DNA of 34,583 nucleotides from contig JAYFQU010000058.1 in the NCBI GenBank assembly GCA_034926785.1, positions 1 to 34,583 of the forward strand. The letters are read 5' to 3'. The notes beneath the pieces are model-generated. The model saw nothing but the letters and a program-made list of their open reading frames with translations, was not told the DNA's origin and did no database searches. The DNA comes from UBA7703 sp034926785. GTDB taxonomy: Bacteria > Bacillota > Clostridia > Christensenellales > CAG-138. The translations under genes and the position numbers were made by a program. Shown piece after piece: positions 32,820 to 34,583 of the stretch; within the stretch, counting starts at the first letter, position 1, and the number at the start of each line of letters is the position of its first letter.

Positions 32820-34025
32820 TCATGCTCGTGACACCAGCCTTTTTTCGCCTGTGATCGCCTGAATCGGGGCGATGTCCTGCGTCACCTCGAGCACGCCGAG
32901 ATATTCTCCCGCCTCGTCCCGCACCGCGAAATAGCGGATATAGACGAACGTTTCGCCCATCCGGATCCAGAAATCCTCGTGATCCTTCTTGCCGGATTTA
33001 AAGTCCTCAATGATGCCCTCGACGATATGCACGCTGGCCGGGGGATGGCAGTTGGCGACCTTGCGGCCGATGATTGCCTTCGTGCGGGGGAAGACGCGTT
33101 CGCTCCCCTGTGAAAAGTAGCGCACGGTGTCGTCCTTGCCGACAAAGGTGATATCCAGCGGGAGGGTATCCAGCACACGGTTCAGTTCCGTGAGGGAGAG
33201 GAACCCGGTTGGCAGCGTGATGGATCCGGAAGCCGGGGCTGCTGCTGCGGGCGTCCCGGCGGGGGCGGACTTTGGCTGCCAGACGGGCGGCGGGTCGATC
33301 AGGCAATAGCCAATCTCTCCGCTTTCACGCGCAACGTTCGACCATTCCTCCTGCGAGAGGGTTTCCAGCAGCATCGGGATGAGGATATTTTCTTCTTTAA
33401 AGATCATCTCCTCCGTGCGGGCGAGTGCCTCCGTGAGCTTTTCCGCCGTGCTGGCGCTGCCGCCGGCCGCGAGTTTGGCAGATTCCTTCAGCAGGGCGCG
33501 GATCTCGTCGTCCACACCCCACATGACCTTTGGCGGCGCGGTGACCCCATGCTGTTCCAGATAGGGAAAGATCAGGTTTTCTTTGCGGCTGTAGTGCTGG
33601 TCGATGGCGAGCAGCGCGCCGATCTCGGGCAGGAGAGCCTGGGGCGAGAGCGTGCCGGCCGAGACACGGCCGAGCAGCGGGCGGATGCGCTCGTCAATCT
33701 GCCTCTGGATGGCGGTGTTCTCCGTTTTGAGCGTATGCGCCGGATGCCCGGGGATCTTGCTTGCGTCCGCGGGGGCGTGGATCTCCTCAATGCTGCCCTT
33801 AAACACGCTGGAGTGCACGTCGCAGAGGCGCTGCACCTCGCTCACGGCGAGGCCTTCGGAGATGAGCGCCTGCTCCGCCGCGGAGATTTCGCTGGCGGCG
33901 ACGCCGTCAAACGCCGCGCGAAACTGGCCCTGAACCTCCTCAACGGTCTTTCCCTCGTGCAGCTGGCGCAGCATATCCTTGATGGCCTGTTTTCTCATTT
34001 CACGATTGTTGATTTCCTGACTCAT
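32820..34025 (-). CDS. DUF438 / hemerythrin-like / PAS protein
   Basis: 401 residues with three parts. DUF438 lies at about 10-85 (IKDMLRQLHEGKTVEEV to LCDVHSSVFKGSI). A hemerythrin-like HHE domain lies at about 92-235, with histidine and glutamate ligands in HPAHTLKTEN, DQHYSRKENLIFPYLEQHG and EEMIFKEENILIPM. After an Ala/Pro linker a PAS domain spans about 270-390 (DITFVGKDDTVRYFSQG, then KVANCHPPASVHIVEGII). Hemerythrin-type di-iron sites bind O2 or NO, so a redox or nitrosative sensor or repair role is plausible. AGGAGG precedes the start. It lies between the DUF1858 and cupin genes in one operon. Confidence 0.9.
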   Translation of the reverse strand: MSQEINNREMRKQAIKDMLRQLHEGKTVEEVQGQFRAAFDGVAASEISAAEQALISEGLAVSEVQRLCDVHSSVFKGSIEEIHAPADASKIPGHPAHTLKTENTAIQRQIDERIRPLLGRVSAGTLSPQALLPEIGALLAIDQHYSRKENLIFPYLEQHGVTAPPKVMWGVDDEIRALLKESAKLAAGGSASTAEKLTEALARTEEMIFKEENILIPMLLETLSQEEWSNVARESGEIGYCLIDPPPVWQPKSAPAGTPAAAAPASGSITLPTGFLSLTELNRVLDTLPLDITFVGKDDTVRYFSQGSERVFPRTKAIIGRKVANCHPPASVHIVEGIIEDFKSGKKDHEDFWIRMGETFVYIRYFAVRDEAGEYLGVLEVTQDIAPIQAITGEKRLVSRA

Positions 34026-34055
34026 ATCATTGCCTCCTGTTCGGCTGTCGTGTCT

Positions 34056-34289
34056 TTATTCGTAAATTGCGCGGTATCCGCGCGCATCCAGCGCGGAAAC
34101 GATGGTTTCCAGCGGGATGCGCTTGAGCGCCGCGCCCTTAACCGGGGTCATGAAGCGTCCCGCACTTTGCAGCATACCGGGCTTGGTGATGTCCGTAAAC
34201 CCCAGCTCGCTGAGGATGGGCAGCAGTTCGGGATGCGCCGTACACAGCGAAAAGACCGTGTCGTTCAGATTGATCGTTGTTTGCTCCAT
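34056..34289 (-). CDS. DUF1858 domain protein
   Basis: 77 residues, the whole of a DUF1858 domain: INLNDTVFSLCTAHPELLPIL, ELGFTDITKPGM, then a helix with ALKRIPLETIVSAL. Function unknown; the domain is often beside DUF438 and hybrid-cluster or hemerythrin proteins in anaerobes. GGAGG lies ten bases before the ATG. It is the first gene of the three-gene operon, controlled by the promoter and dyad at 34326-34369. Confidence 0.88.
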   Translation of the reverse strand: MEQTTINLNDTVFSLCTAHPELLPILSELGFTDITKPGMLQSAGRFMTPVKGAALKRIPLETIVSALDARGYRAIYE

Positions 34290-34325
34290 ACGCTTATTTC
34301 ACCTCCGGTTTCTCTTTCTGACTTG

Positions 34326-34369
34326 AGTATAATGCGACAAACCAAATAAAACCGTTGTAATAACAACGG
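34326..34369 (-). promoter_or_regulatory. Promoter and CRP/FNR-type dyad for the DUF1858 operon
   Basis: On the minus strand a -10 box TATACT lies at 34331-34326; no consensus -35 is present. A perfect dyad CCGTTGT (34352-34358), AATA, ACAACGG (34363-34369) covers the -35 region. If transcription starts near 34319 the dyad is centred at about -41.5, the position for a class II CRP/FNR activator. The 5-4-5 geometry (GTTGT-N4-ACAAC) is that of the CRP/FNR family. Confidence 0.6.
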
Positions 34370-34418
34370 ATAAATTAGAAAAATAACAAAATTTCGTTGG
34401 AAAGAGAACCAAAATAAA

Positions 34419-34442
34419 AACTCCACGTATCTGCGTGGAGTT
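34419..34442 (-). terminator. Palindrome abutting element A copy 3
   Basis: AACTCCACG (34419-34427), 6-nt loop, CGTGGAGTT (34434-34442). On the minus strand it is followed by a T-rich tract, so it reads as a terminator for a gene beyond the window. One base separates it from element A. Confidence 0.65.
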
Positions 34443-34443
34443 A

Positions 34444-34583
34444 CAGCCCATCGACAAAGTCCTGCGGACTCTGCCGATGGGTTTTACTTTGGGTTAAAAT
34501 GACGCGAATCGCGCCATTTTTTCACAAATTCGGCGAATGAATCGCCAAATTTGAAGGAACATGGGGGATTTTCGAAATCCCCC
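34444..34583 (+). repeat. Element A, copy 3 (3' end cut by the window)
   Basis: Same orientation as copies 1 and 2. It has the left end CAGCCCATCGACAAAGTC and the 21-nt internal hairpin also found in copy 1. Bases 34477-34583 equal 1-107 exactly. Confidence 0.9.

Overview
The window looks like a chromosomal segment of an anaerobic, moderately GC-rich member of the Clostridia (Firmicutes). Evidence is the strong Shine-Dalgarno sites (AGGAGG type), sigma-A style promoters, a group-B monomeric [FeFe]-hydrogenase, a DUF1858/DUF438-hemerythrin/cupin cluster and a Tex protein. I cannot name the genus. No tRNA, rRNA, CRISPR array, phage module or transposase gene was seen.

Layout. 1-376: a dispersed repeat (element A) and leader sequence. 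377-1765: a DUF1576 membrane protein. 2111-3785: a membrane diguanylate cyclase followed by a decayed EAL-domain remnant. 4138-7275: tex and an XdhC/CoxI-type protein. 7382-8792: divergent rrf2-type regulator and tcdA. 9119-10991: an MFS exporter, a small basic protein and a small membrane protein. 10992-11535: a gene-free block of repeats (element A copy 2, repeat B copy 2, an A remnant). 11536-18339 (minus): the F1Fo ATP synthase operon, order I-a-c-b-[delta CTD::alpha]-gamma-beta-epsilon. 18855-22392: a heterodimeric ABC exporter. 22431-23777: [FeFe]-hydrogenase. 23867-27485 (minus): class I ribonucleotide reductase nrdAB. 27841-28287: DUF523 protein. 28594-30865 (minus): a possible surface-protein operon with a LytTR response regulator broken by an amber codon. 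30866-32086: an AT-rich island and a second diguanylate cyclase. 32407-34289 (minus): cupin, DUF438-hemerythrin-PAS and DUF1858 proteins. 34419-34583: element A copy 3.

The most unusual points are these. (1) The ATP synthase operon has no free-standing delta gene; a delta C-terminal domain is fused to the N-terminus of alpha. (2) A roughly 150-170 nt non-coding element with imperfect terminal inverted repeats lies next to terminator-like palindromes in every copy. Where both flanks are visible, the same 20-nt palindrome stands on both sides. (3) A CRP/FNR-type dyad sits exactly where a class II activator would bind upstream of the hemerythrin cluster. (4) The first and last 107 nt of the window are identical, because both ends fall inside element A.

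Functionally, the window holds energy metabolism (ATP synthase, hydrogenase), DNA precursor synthesis (nrdAB), c-di-GMP signalling (two GGDEF proteins and a dead EAL), drug or lipid export (MFS, ABC) and a probable redox or NO response (DUF438-hemerythrin). All calls come from reading the sequence; no database search was run.
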